64,000 nt of DNA from Bradyrhizobium septentrionale (GTDB lineage: Bacteria > Pseudomonadota > Alphaproteobacteria > Rhizobiales > Xanthobacteraceae): assembly GCF_011516645.4 (NCBI RefSeq), contig NZ_CP088287.1, forward strand, positions 67,214-131,213. The letters run 5' to 3'. The notes below the pieces were generated by a model, which was given only the letters and a program-made list of their open reading frames with translations, did not search any database and was not told the origin of the DNA. Both the position numbers and the translations under genes were made by a program. Of the stretch, positions 63,987-64,000 are shown in pieces (position 1 is the stretch's first letter; each line of letters opens with the position of its first letter).

Positions 63987-64000
63987 AGGCGATCCAGTCG

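Overview
This window looks like part of a large symbiotic or accessory replicon of a Bradyrhizobium-like alphaproteobacterium. The evidence is a rhizobial type III effector of the C48 (NopD/XopD-like) class, a repABC replication and partition operon, a RepABC-plasmid-type traI-trb conjugation cluster with a LuxR-type regulator, FixK/FNR-type regulatory traces, DUF768 and DUF1403 proteins, and very many rhizobial insertion sequences. The genus is an inference; the presence of a repABC replicon is directly visible.

Layout. 1-1038: 3' part of the C48 effector gene. 1119-15590: nested wreckage of insertion sequences (IS1380, two IS21 types, IS630, two IS110-type elements, an integrase-like element), a fragment of a ku gene and two group II introns. 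One intron sits inside an IS110 transposase gene whose uninterrupted counterpart is also in the window. 15797-18640: small DUF768 gene, phage-like remnants and a decayed IS3 copy. 18647-27109: a segment bounded by two 90-bp direct repeats, carrying a SWIM-domain protein, a SNF2 helicase, an IS3 insertion, a frameshifted hypothetical gene and a RecD2-type helicase, all on the minus strand. 27208-30376: small hypothetical genes and an IS256 pseudo-element with a 9-bp target duplication. 30511-33399: orphan ScpB-like gene and DUF1403 gene, divergent from a frameshifted tyrosine recombinase, with a 31-bp palindrome between them. 33733-36611: mazEF-like and vapBC-like toxin-antitoxin pairs with an IS1182 element in between.

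36645-40469: repC, repB and repA on the minus strand, with an intergenic antisense RNA candidate and two large palindromes that look like parS. 40865-50880: traI (frameshifted near its end) and trbBCDEJLFGHI without trbK, followed by a traR-like gene at 51352. 52187-59807: cspA, IS481, a Spy/LTXXQ periplasmic protein behind a FixK/FNR-type box, an outer-membrane beta-barrel protein, a fixK-like pseudogene, a broken DEDD exonuclease gene and several small genes. 60004-63986: an apparently intact IS1380 copy, a topoisomerase III pseudogene whose last codons come from an IS, and hypothetical genes.

How the parts fit. The repABC operon, toxin-antitoxin pairs, ScpB/DUF1403 cassette and recombinase form a replication and stability block. 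The traI/traR/trb block encodes the mating-pair-formation half of a conjugation system under presumed quorum control; no relaxase or oriT is visible here. Pseudogenisation is heavy: traI, the recombinase, the fixK-like gene, the exonuclease, the topoisomerase and most transposases carry frameshifts, stops or truncations. Family assignments come from reading motifs in the translated sequence; no database search was run.
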